DNA from: Bacteroidales bacterium UBA2295
GTDB lineage: Bacteria > Bacteroidota > Bacteroidia > Bacteroidales > Tenuifilaceae
Length of the DNA: 53,977 bases
Direction of reading: 5' to 3'
NCBI GenBank assembly: GCA_002345825.1
Contig: DDWD01000220.1
Span: 1-53,977, forward strand
Made by a program: the position numbers and the translations under genes. Of this stretch, positions 32,820 to 40,506 are shown one piece after another (position 1 is the stretch's first letter; each line of letters begins with the position of its first letter). The notes beneath the pieces were generated by a model. That model did no database searches. It was not told where the DNA came from and saw only the letters and a program-made list of their open reading frames with translations.

Positions 32820-33605
32820 CTATTGTAGCTTAAAAACGTAGGTTATTGTCCCGGTTTGATATGCAGGTGCATTTTGGCTCACGTCAAACCTTGCTCTGCG
32901 TGCAGCAATTTCGGCTGCGTTTACCAATTCGGTATCATACGTAGTTGAACCTCTAACTCCACCACGAGCATTTGTTACATTGCCATTCCGGTCAACGGTA
33001 ACCTCTACTACTACTGTTCCACTTTTCTGACTAGGATAATCTGGAGTTGGAAGCGACTGGGCTGCACGCCCCCCTAAGCTAAAGCTAATGCCATCGCCTC
33101 CGCTAACCGTACCACCCACTCTACTCTGAGAATCAACTGAGCCATCGGTGTTTCCTTGGTTTCCCTGAGTGCCCGTATCGCCCTCACCAGAGTTGTTTCC
33201 ATCGGTTTTCTGTCCGGGAAACAATGTACGCCTATCAACCTCTCTAGGTTTTTCTTCTTCGGGTTTAGGCTCTTCTTTGGGCTTTTTCTCCTTAGGTTGC
33301 TCTTCGGCAGGTTTTGTGGTGGTAGGGTTTACCGGATCGGGAATAGATGGAGCTTCCTCAAAATCTTGCGATAATGGTGCTTGCTCAGCCTTTTCTTCCT
33401 CAGTACGATCAGGAGGAGAGGTTTGCTGGGGAGCCGGACTGGGTTCTCCTATTCCAGCTCCTTCATCACTTGTACCAAAATTAATTAGAATACCCTCCTC
33501 ACTGGGGAGCGGGAGTGGGGTAGAAAAACCAAATAGGATTAGCAGCACCACAATGGTGGTGTGTACTATAATCGATACAACTAGTCCTTTGGTTTTATTA
33601 GTCAT
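32820..33605 (-). CDS. tonB: TonB-like energy transducer
   Basis: The 261-residue protein has one N-terminal transmembrane helix (LVVSIIVHTTIVVLLILFGF, residues 8-27), a long Pro/Glu/Lys-rich periplasmic linker (about 50-125), a Gly/Asn/Ser-rich segment (130-175), and a C-terminal TonB-like domain with PDYPSQKSGTVVVEVTVDRNGNV and ARRARFDVSQNAPAYQTGTITYVFKLQ (180-261). The linker spans the periplasm to contact the TonB box of outer-membrane receptors. It follows exbD by 8 bases, completing an exbB-exbD-tonB set. Its stop is 4 bases from the convergent TauE gene and there is no obvious terminator between. Confidence 0.9.
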   Translation of the reverse strand: MTNKTKGLVVSIIVHTTIVVLLILFGFSTPLPLPSEEGILINFGTSDEGAGIGEPSPAPQQTSPPDRTEEEKAEQAPLSQDFEEAPSIPDPVNPTTTKPAEEQPKEKKPKEEPKPEEEKPREVDRRTLFPGQKTDGNNSGEGDTGTQGNQGNTDGSVDSQSRVGGTVSGGDGISFSLGGRAAQSLPTPDYPSQKSGTVVVEVTVDRNGNVTNARGGVRGSTTYDTELVNAAEIAARRARFDVSQNAPAYQTGTITYVFKLQ

Positions 33606-33613
33606 TCCAAATA

Positions 33614-34009
33614 CTATTTTAAAGGTTGTGTTGCCAGAATAAGCTTATACCTATTTTCCTTTGCAATATTCATAACTTTTACCACCTCTTCCATCGGAAC
33701 TGATCGATGCACATGAAGCGAGATGGTAGGTTCAGCCTCACCCTGAAGTTTTTGGGCAAGGTACGATTCCAAATCAGCAAATGAAATGGGGGTTTGCTCA
33801 ACGTAAAAAAGCAAATCCTGAGTAATGCTAATTGTGGTAATTGCTTTAGCTGGTGTTTGGCTATTACTTTGTGGCAACAGGAGTTTTAGGGCGTTGGGTG
33901 CAACCAGGGTTGATGATACCATGAAAAAAATTAGCAACAAGAAAACAATGTCAGTCATTGACGACATGCTAAAAGTTGCATTTACTTTTGACCCACGTTT
34001 TAGTGCCAT
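33614..34009 (-). CDS. exbD: Biopolymer transport protein ExbD
   Basis: The 131-residue protein has the ExbD/TolR layout: a short cytosolic Lys/Arg-rich start, one transmembrane helix (MTDIVFLLLIFFMVSSTLVAP, residues 19-40, with the conserved Asp21 in the helix head that is essential for proton use), and a periplasmic domain. It lies between exbB (21-base gap) and tonB (8-base gap). Confidence 0.93.
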   Translation of the reverse strand: MALKRGSKVNATFSMSSMTDIVFLLLIFFMVSSTLVAPNALKLLLPQSNSQTPAKAITTISITQDLLFYVEQTPISFADLESYLAQKLQGEAEPTISLHVHRSVPMEEVVKVMNIAKENRYKLILATQPLK

Positions 34010-34030
34010 TCTTAAATCTGTTTACAATGA

Positions 34031-34720
34031 TTAGGATACCGGTTCGTTAAGTAGATCTAAGAATTCAGTGGTGTTTGCTTCCATGGTAAAAACCACTTTC
34101 TCAACCTTAGCTACTAGGATATTATACCCAAAATATGCTGCAATACCTACAATCAAACCGGCAACTGTAGTTACCATTGCGGTGTATATACCGTTTGATA
34201 ATAGCCCAACATCAATGTTGTTGCCTGCCATCGACATATCGTAGAACGCTCGTATCATACCAATAACCGTTCCAAGAAAACCAATCATTGGAGCTCCACC
34301 CGCTATGGTTGCAAGAGTAGGAAGGCCTCCTTCAAGTTTCGATATTTCGAGGTTCCCCACATTCTCAATTGCTGCAGTAACGTCGGATAATGGACGGCCA
34401 ATGCGCTGAATTCCTTTTTCAATCATACGCGCAACTGGTGTATTTTGCTCTTGGCATAGATGAATAGCCGACTCAACCTTATCGTCGTGGATATACTCCT
34501 TTATTCGGTTCATAAAATTGATGTCTTCCTTTTGAGCTTTCTTTATGGCCCAGTAACGCTCGATGAAAAGATAAACAGCAATGAACCAAAGCAAAACAAG
34601 AGGAATCATTATCCATCCGCCTTTTAGGCTTAGTTCCCAAAAGCTTAAACTCAATTCGCCGGCAGGCTCCATAGCCATATCGGCTGTGTGACTAACTTGT
34701 AGTAGTATTGTGTGAAGCAT
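34031..34720 (-). CDS. exbB: MotA/TolQ/ExbB proton channel family protein (ExbB)
   Basis: The 229-residue inner-membrane protein contains WWIMIPLVLLWFIAVYLFIERYWAIKK-type first helix (residues 34-60), a cytoplasmic loop and the paired helices GLPTLATIAGGAPMIGFLGTVIGMIRAFYDMS (near 132-163) and GIYTAMVTTVAGLIVGIAAYFGYNILVAK (near 176-204), with the family GTVxGMIxxF motif. It forms the proton-driven motor with ExbD that energises TonB. The gene is 57 bases after the TamB-like gene. A T-rich run and a possible -7 box (minus strand, 34744-34751) in that gap suggest it may also have its own promoter. Confidence 0.93.
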   Translation of the reverse strand: MLHTILLQVSHTADMAMEPAGELSLSFWELSLKGGWIMIPLVLLWFIAVYLFIERYWAIKKAQKEDINFMNRIKEYIHDDKVESAIHLCQEQNTPVARMIEKGIQRIGRPLSDVTAAIENVGNLEISKLEGGLPTLATIAGGAPMIGFLGTVIGMIRAFYDMSMAGNNIDVGLLSNGIYTAMVTTVAGLIVGIAAYFGYNILVAKVEKVVFTMEANTTEFLDLLNEPVS

Positions 34721-34777
34721 ATTCGATTGATATTATTTTTGGCCGAAATTAATAAAAAAACGTTGAATAGGGCAATT

Positions 34778-37700
34778 CTATTTTATCTCAACAAAGGCAT
34801 TTTGGTCATTGTCGATTGGTTTAATAGGCTTACTGTTCGTATTCTCTTCAAAATCAGGCTCAATGTACTCAAATTCAGTTTCAGGATCTTTACGGCGGAT
34901 TAGAGCATTTTTGTATCTGTTTAATAATTCACCAAGGTTGTTAAAGTCCTCGCGGTACATCACACCTGCTCCTGTAGTAAATTCACCAGAGTTAGTTCCG
35001 TACAATATTTCGTCGTTTGATCGGGCAAATGCTTTAAGGCGGAGTTTACCCGATGGAACAATTTTTACATCGATACTAACGTCGCCAGCAATTCCTGTAC
35101 TTACATTCTGGTTCCCCATATCCACGTTGCCATTTATTGTAACCCTATCGTTCAATATTTGGGTCGAGAGGGCTACCTCAATCTCATTTGAACTCATCTC
35201 GTCACCTGGTCGCCAGTTCACACCTATGTCAACTGCATTGGTCCATTGCGACATCCAGTTGCTTAGCTGGTTCGAGAGCATTTCGCCAGCGGTTGATGCA
35301 AGTCCTTGGCTAACGCCGGTGCCCTGAGCAAGTGGGTTATCGTTTGTAAAGCTGTTAATGACAAGCAGTGAAAGAAAGTGCATGCTTACCCTCTCCTCGG
35401 TGTTTAGGGCATCTAGCACCACGGCTTTTAGTGCCGGATCGTTTTCGGCAATGGGCACAAGAATATCGAAACCGATGGTTGGTTCCATTAACTTACCCGA
35501 TAGGTTGATAATACAATCGACCTGGGTGCGAGAATTATATACTGGCTCTTCGCTTGTGGGGTTTAGGGGTTTAAGGGTTGTTCTAAGTGAATAAATGGCC
35601 TTAATATCCATTAGGGCGCCGGTGATATCGCCATTCCAAGTAATTGTGCTACCATCGCCAATTCGGAATCGCTTGTTGATTACCCCTTGTAGGGTAAATA
35701 GATAATCTCCCTTTTCGATGTTGAACTGGCCAAACATATTGAAAATATCTTCTTTAAGATCAACCTCAAGTTTTAGGTTACCCGATCCGTTGGCTCTAAT
35801 AATATCGCCAAGTTGCTTATCTATGATAATCTGTACATCGGCCTCGGGTGTAACTTCAAGGTCGAGCATTACCTTTACGTTTGATTTTTGCTGCTCGTTG
35901 AGGCCTAAAAAGTCTTCGATAATAATGATATCGTCGCTACGGTTTACAAAATTTACAAAATCGAATTCGGCCACATCGCTTGAGGTGGATAGGGGGAGAA
36001 AAAGCGCTGTTTTGGGTTCGGTTTTTACCGATGCATTAATTGTGATATCGGTTGGTGGCCCTGTTACTCGAGCTTGTCCGCTTGCATAAACAGTACCGTA
36101 AAACTGCTCGTTATCGCGTTCGGCAGTATTCAAAAACTGAAAATTGCTTGGTGTAATGTTTAGGTCTAAAGCTATGTTTTTAAAATGATTGGTAGTGATA
36201 ATACCATTAAGGGTAGCTAAGCGGTTGTTGGTATCGTATATTTTAAAGTTTCTAAAAACAATATCGCTGTTCTCTAGGTATATTGGGTCTGACATTGAGT
36301 AGCGCGTTTTAGTGAAATCGATTAGCCCACTGGCTTCATTAACCCTTAGGGTTCCGTTGAGCAATGGAGTATCTGTTGTGCCGGTTAGGTTAATGTTCCC
36401 AGAAACCGAGCCGCGCAAATCGGTAACGTTACCCTCAAGAAAAGGTTCCACCAATCCAATTGCTACATTGTTTAGCCTTCCGAAAAATCGAAGCGATTTG
36501 GTGTCGGGGAAAAAGTCACCGGCCAGGCTCAGCCCTTGTTGGTCATCTAAAGTATTCAGCAAATCCACTGATAGTTTCTTCTCGTCGTTATTCCATTGGC
36601 TGTTCAACGTAATTTTTCCCAATTTATAATCATTGGCTACCAGATTATCGAGGGTTAAATCGGCATAAAAAAGAGGATTTTCGGACAAGTTGGTAGCCCT
36701 AGCATTTCCATTTGCTTGTCCTTGGAACTCATATCCAAGGTCTTTTGTATAGAGGTTTAAGTACGAAACGTTGATATTCTGTAGATCAATTTGAATGAAA
36801 TCGTCAGGAGTGGAGGCAATTTTGCCTTGGATTGCTAGGGTTTGCAGATTATTGTATAGCAAAAAATTGTTTATGGTAATGCTAGTGCTGTCGATTATAA
36901 TTTCCGATGGGCTGATGTGCCAAGTTGTATCGTTGAGAATAAAATCTGATGAGATAAATTGGAAATCAATCAAATTGCTCTCGGGTCTATGGGTAAACAA
37001 AGCATTGGCTTTTATCTCACCATTATTCTTGATATCCGTTTTATTGTCCCAATGTATGTTTGTCTCAAGGTTGTTATTTTTGGCTGCTATGTTTATGGCC
37101 ACATTTCGAATATTCGACGACCCAAATGTAACTGTAGGTGTGTTAATACTAGCGGTTAGGGTCGAGTCATTAGTTTGTCCATCAATTGATATATCTTTTA
37201 TTAAATTCCCAGCCAGCTCTATTTGGGGGATTTTAACCTTAAGGTTTAGCGTTTGAAAATCGGGATTGTATATTCCAAAAACATTGGTGTTGTCGGCAAT
37301 TCTAAATGAAGGGAAAAGTACGCTGGTTATTTTATTCGTATTTTTAAGGCGTAGCCTTATAATGTAGTCGTTATACTCAGGGTTTTCAACCCCTGTAGGA
37401 ATGATTTCGGGTTTTGTATTATCGCTACTCAGTGCAGGTAAATATAGGTAAATCATATTCTGCAGGTACGAGAATATTTTGGTGTAATTGTATTTGCCCC
37501 TCAGCTCACCTTCGGCAAATTCAGATTTAAAAGCTATTTGCTTGCTATCCTCGGAGTTGTCGGCAGTAATAATTATGTCTGAGGTTTTAATTTCGCCATT
37601 CTGATTACGATATAAACCATTTACTAGCTTTATTTCACCACTGGTGTTGTCGATGCTATTTCCCGAAAATTTTGCCGTTACCAGGAACGATGCTTGTGAT

Positions 37701-39382
37701 ATGCTATCGGCATTGTTCAGATTTAGCTTAACCAAATCGAGCTTGGGAACAAAAGCGGAGAAGTCGAATACGGGTATGGAGTCCGAAAAGTTAAGCGACC
37801 CCATGAAGTTGAGCTTAGCGTTGGGATCATCGAGAAGCATTGACCCCTCAAAAGTTTTATTGTTTAGTGTTCCTGCCAGCTCAATGTTTGAATATTTATA
37901 TCTATTTGCCTCCAGTGAGTATATGGTAGCATCGGTGGTGGCATTGAACTGCGTGTTGTAATCCGTATTGCCATTAACCACAGCCGACAAGCTGATTTTG
38001 CCAAGTATTTCGTTATTCAATAGCTTACCCAAATTGAGCTCGTTGGTTGATACATTCCCCTTGAACGCTGTTGATGCCTTTTGATCAGGTTTTATCAGCA
38101 GGTCCATCGATAAGTTCCCTATATCGGTTTCAAGGGTTCCGTAAGCCACAAAGTCGCTAATAAATCCTGTAAAGTTACCGGTAAACGAGAGTTCATTGAG
38201 GTTGTATAGGTTATCTGGTATGGAAATTATTTGTTGCTTTGTATCGGCGTATGTGAATTTTTCCAGATCGCTATCCGTTGTGATTAGCTGCTTAATATCA
38301 ACAAAAATAAATGTTGAGGAGAAATTGGGTAACCCCGAGAGGTTAATATTGGCTAGTATGGATGTTGTGTCGGCAACTTTTAAGCTCAAGTCTCTTACCC
38401 GTAAATCGCTTATAGTACCTCTGAAACGCCCTTCAATATCAACTGTTTCATCGAATCGGGTTACAGTAGGAACGAAAAATGAAAGGGCTTTAGTCGATAG
38501 CTTTGAGGTTTGAATTTCGCCACGTAAATCAACTGTATTCAGGAAGTCGCTCATATCGTCCCAATTGTTGTAGCTTAAACGTAGGTAGGGTAGGTTAATG
38601 CTCGATCCCATGGCTCGAATGCGCAACTTGTCAAAATGCATATGCTTGCTGCTAAGGCTCATCTCTGTTCTAAAACGGTCTATAGCGAATCCACTTTTGT
38701 CAATGCCAGTTAGCTCGTCAATGGTGAATGCAATGGTATCACCCGTTATGCTCAAATATTTTAAATTTAAGTTTAGCCTGGTAACCTTTAAATCATCAAA
38801 ATTTATCTGATTATCAGTTGTATCTGCATTTTGCTTGTGCATTCGAAACTCCGAATTGGCAACTCTAACATGCCGAAAACTAATCCCCATTCCATCATCG
38901 TCTTTGGTTTTTAGCGTATCGCGAGGAGGCATTAACTTGTTGATGAAAACCGTAAGGTTCATTTGGCCGAGAGTATCCGTTTCCAAATTTATGATTGCAT
39001 CATCAAGGGTGACCCTGTGGAAATTAATATTGTTTTTGGAGCGGTTGTAACCAAGTAGGCTGGCTTTTAGTGTTTTGGCGTTTAAAAGCGTATCGTGGTT
39101 GTGGTCTTCAAAATACACATTGCGGAGAAGCACCCGGTTAAAAAGACGAAAATCAAACTTTTCGATATGTACTTTTGTCCCCAACTTGTTCTCAAGCATC
39201 TCAGTGGTTTGGCTAACAAGCCATGTTTGAACGCTACTGTGCTGGATGACTAACCAAATACTAGTAGGGATTGATAGTACTACTACCGCGAGAATCAAAA
39301 AAAACTTTATGGATTTTTTAATAACTTTGCCCACCAGAAAAAATATTAGACCTATAAAGAAACATAAACTATGCCACAGCAT
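34778..39382 (-). CDS. TamB-like translocation and assembly module protein (AsmA-like)
   Basis: This 1534-residue protein, the largest here, has an N-terminal transmembrane anchor (FFLILAVVVLSIPTSIWLVI, about residues 27-46) and a very long, beta-rich periplasmic region of repeated short hydrophobic strands, as in AsmA-like/TamB lipid-transfer or autotransport bridge proteins. The C-terminal TamB domain has features such as PLLNGTLRVNEASGLIDFTKTRY and GDIRANGSGNLKLEVDLKEDIFNMFGQFNIEKGDYLFTLQGVINKRFRI (from about 1000), ending in an AKGEFTTGAGVMYREDFNNL-type close. It probably spans the envelope and moves lipids or folds outer-membrane proteins. The start at 39382 is the upstream ATG; an internal GTG at 39334 would remove 16 residues and leave the anchor. 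It is divergent from tsaD. No TamA gene is adjacent. Confidence 0.85.
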   Translation of the reverse strand: MLWHSLCFFIGLIFFLVGKVIKKSIKFFLILAVVVLSIPTSIWLVIQHSSVQTWLVSQTTEMLENKLGTKVHIEKFDFRLFNRVLLRNVYFEDHNHDTLLNAKTLKASLLGYNRSKNNINFHRVTLDDAIINLETDTLGQMNLTVFINKLMPPRDTLKTKDDDGMGISFRHVRVANSEFRMHKQNADTTDNQINFDDLKVTRLNLNLKYLSITGDTIAFTIDELTGIDKSGFAIDRFRTEMSLSSKHMHFDKLRIRAMGSSINLPYLRLSYNNWDDMSDFLNTVDLRGEIQTSKLSTKALSFFVPTVTRFDETVDIEGRFRGTISDLRVRDLSLKVADTTSILANINLSGLPNFSSTFIFVDIKQLITTDSDLEKFTYADTKQQIISIPDNLYNLNELSFTGNFTGFISDFVAYGTLETDIGNLSMDLLIKPDQKASTAFKGNVSTNELNLGKLLNNEILGKISLSAVVNGNTDYNTQFNATTDATIYSLEANRYKYSNIELAGTLNNKTFEGSMLLDDPNAKLNFMGSLNFSDSIPVFDFSAFVPKLDLVKLNLNNADSISQASFLVTAKFSGNSIDNTSGEIKLVNGLYRNQNGEIKTSDIIITADNSEDSKQIAFKSEFAEGELRGKYNYTKIFSYLQNMIYLYLPALSSDNTKPEIIPTGVENPEYNDYIIRLRLKNTNKITSVLFPSFRIADNTNVFGIYNPDFQTLNLKVKIPQIELAGNLIKDISIDGQTNDSTLTASINTPTVTFGSSNIRNVAINIAAKNNNLETNIHWDNKTDIKNNGEIKANALFTHRPESNLIDFQFISSDFILNDTTWHISPSEIIIDSTSITINNFLLYNNLQTLAIQGKIASTPDDFIQIDLQNINVSYLNLYTKDLGYEFQGQANGNARATNLSENPLFYADLTLDNLVANDYKLGKITLNSQWNNDEKKLSVDLLNTLDDQQGLSLAGDFFPDTKSLRFFGRLNNVAIGLVEPFLEGNVTDLRGSVSGNINLTGTTDTPLLNGTLRVNEASGLIDFTKTRYSMSDPIYLENSDIVFRNFKIYDTNNRLATLNGIITTNHFKNIALDLNITPSNFQFLNTAERDNEQFYGTVYASGQARVTGPPTDITINASVKTEPKTALFLPLSTSSDVAEFDFVNFVNRSDDIIIIEDFLGLNEQQKSNVKVMLDLEVTPEADVQIIIDKQLGDIIRANGSGNLKLEVDLKEDIFNMFGQFNIEKGDYLFTLQGVINKRFRIGDGSTITWNGDITGALMDIKAIYSLRTTLKPLNPTSEEPVYNSRTQVDCIINLSGKLMEPTIGFDILVPIAENDPALKAVVLDALNTEERVSMHFLSLLVINSFTNDNPLAQGTGVSQGLASTAGEMLSNQLSNWMSQWTNAVDIGVNWRPGDEMSSNEIEVALSTQILNDRVTINGNVDMGNQNVSTGIAGDVSIDVKIVPSGKLRLKAFARSNDEILYGTNSGEFTTGAGVMYREDFNNLGELLNRYKNALIRRKDPETEFEYIEPDFEENTNSKPIKPIDNDQNAFVEIK

Positions 39383-39474
39383 AAAACCGCCCGAATTTAG
39401 TAAAAAGCAGGAGAACTATTTAATACTATTTAACCTAATTTGCTGGGTTTTTGTTGAGCGTGCAAAATTTTACT

Positions 39475-40491
39475 ATGAGCGTAATAATTCTTGGGATAGA
39501 ATCATCATGCGATGATACATCGGCAGCCGTTATTAAGGATGGATGGTTGCTATCCAATTTGATTAGCAGTCAGAAGGTTCACGAAGAGTACGGGGGGGTT
39601 GTTCCCGAACTGGCTTCAAGGGCTCATCAGGCCAACATCATTCCCGTGGTTGATGCAGCAATCAAAAAAGCAGGAATTACTCCCAATGATATTACAGCAA
39701 TTGCTTTTACTCAGGGGCCTGGACTACTGGGCTCACTTTTAGTTGGCACCTCGTTTGCAAAGGGGTTTGCCCTTGCACAGGATATTCCCCTTGTTGAGGT
39801 GAACCATCTACATGGGCATATTTTGTCGCATTTCATTATTACTTCCGATGCAACAAGGGTACCCAAGTTTCCTTTTCTTTGCCTACTGGTTTCGGGAGGG
39901 CATACTCAGCTGGTTTTAGTTACCGATTTTGATAAGATGGAGATTATTGGTAAAACCATTGATGATGCTGCAGGAGAAGCATTTGACAAGTGTGCAAAGG
40001 TAATGGGGTTGGGTTATCCTGGTGGGCCAGTTGTTGATCGCTTGGCTGCTCAAGGCAACCGTAACGCATTTCAATTTGCCAAACCTTTACCTCAGGGTCT
40101 CGACTTTAGTTTCAGCGGGCTTAAAACATCGTTTCTTTACTTTTTGCGAGATAAGCTAAAGGAGCACCCAAATTTTATTGACGAGCGAAAAGCCGATTTG
40201 TGCGCATCGTTGCAGCACACCATTGTCACAATACTTATGGACAAACTAATTGCTGCAGCTAAAGGTTTGGGGGTTAAGGAAATTGCACTGGCTGGTGGTG
40301 TTGCAGCAAATTCAGGGTTACGAACTGCCACCCTTGAGGCAGGAGCAAAATTAGGATGGAATACTTACATTCCCGAATTTAGATTTACTACCGACAATGC
40401 TGCCATGATAGCCATTGCCGGGCATTACAAATATCTTCGTGGCGAGTATGCCTCTCATAGCTCAGTACCCAAAGCGAGGCTACCCTTTTAA
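39475..40491 (+). CDS. tsaD: tRNA N6-adenosine threonylcarbamoyltransferase TsaD
   Basis: The 338-residue protein from the ATG at 39475 shows the ASKHA fold motifs: VIILGIESSCDDTSAAV (residues 3-19), the metal-binding VNHLHGHILSHF histidines near 110, LCLLVSGGHTQLVLV near 137 and LAGGVAANSGLR near 270. With TsaB and TsaE it forms t6A at position 37 of ANN-decoding tRNAs, an essential modification. The frame stays open upstream to a TTG at 39451, but the ATG gives the standard family N-terminus. It is divergent from the TamB-like gene with a 92-base gap and convergent with the DUF5916 gene. Confidence 0.97.
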   Translation: MSVIILGIESSCDDTSAAVIKDGWLLSNLISSQKVHEEYGGVVPELASRAHQANIIPVVDAAIKKAGITPNDITAIAFTQGPGLLGSLLVGTSFAKGFALAQDIPLVEVNHLHGHILSHFIITSDATRVPKFPFLCLLVSGGHTQLVLVTDFDKMEIIGKTIDDAAGEAFDKCAKVMGLGYPGGPVVDRLAAQGNRNAFQFAKPLPQGLDFSFSGLKTSFLYFLRDKLKEHPNFIDERKADLCASLQHTIVTILMDKLIAAAKGLGVKEIALAGGVAANSGLRTATLEAGAKLGWNTYIPEFRFTTDNAAMIAIAGHYKYLRGEYASHSSVPKARLPF

Positions 40492-40506
40492 CACCGCAAT
40501 GTTGAT

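Noticed and set aside
33169..33642. 157-codon plus-strand frame opposite tonB
   Set aside because: It is the complement of the low-complexity Pro/Glu/Lys linker of TonB; Ser/Gly/Pro-rich composition follows from the opposite strand.
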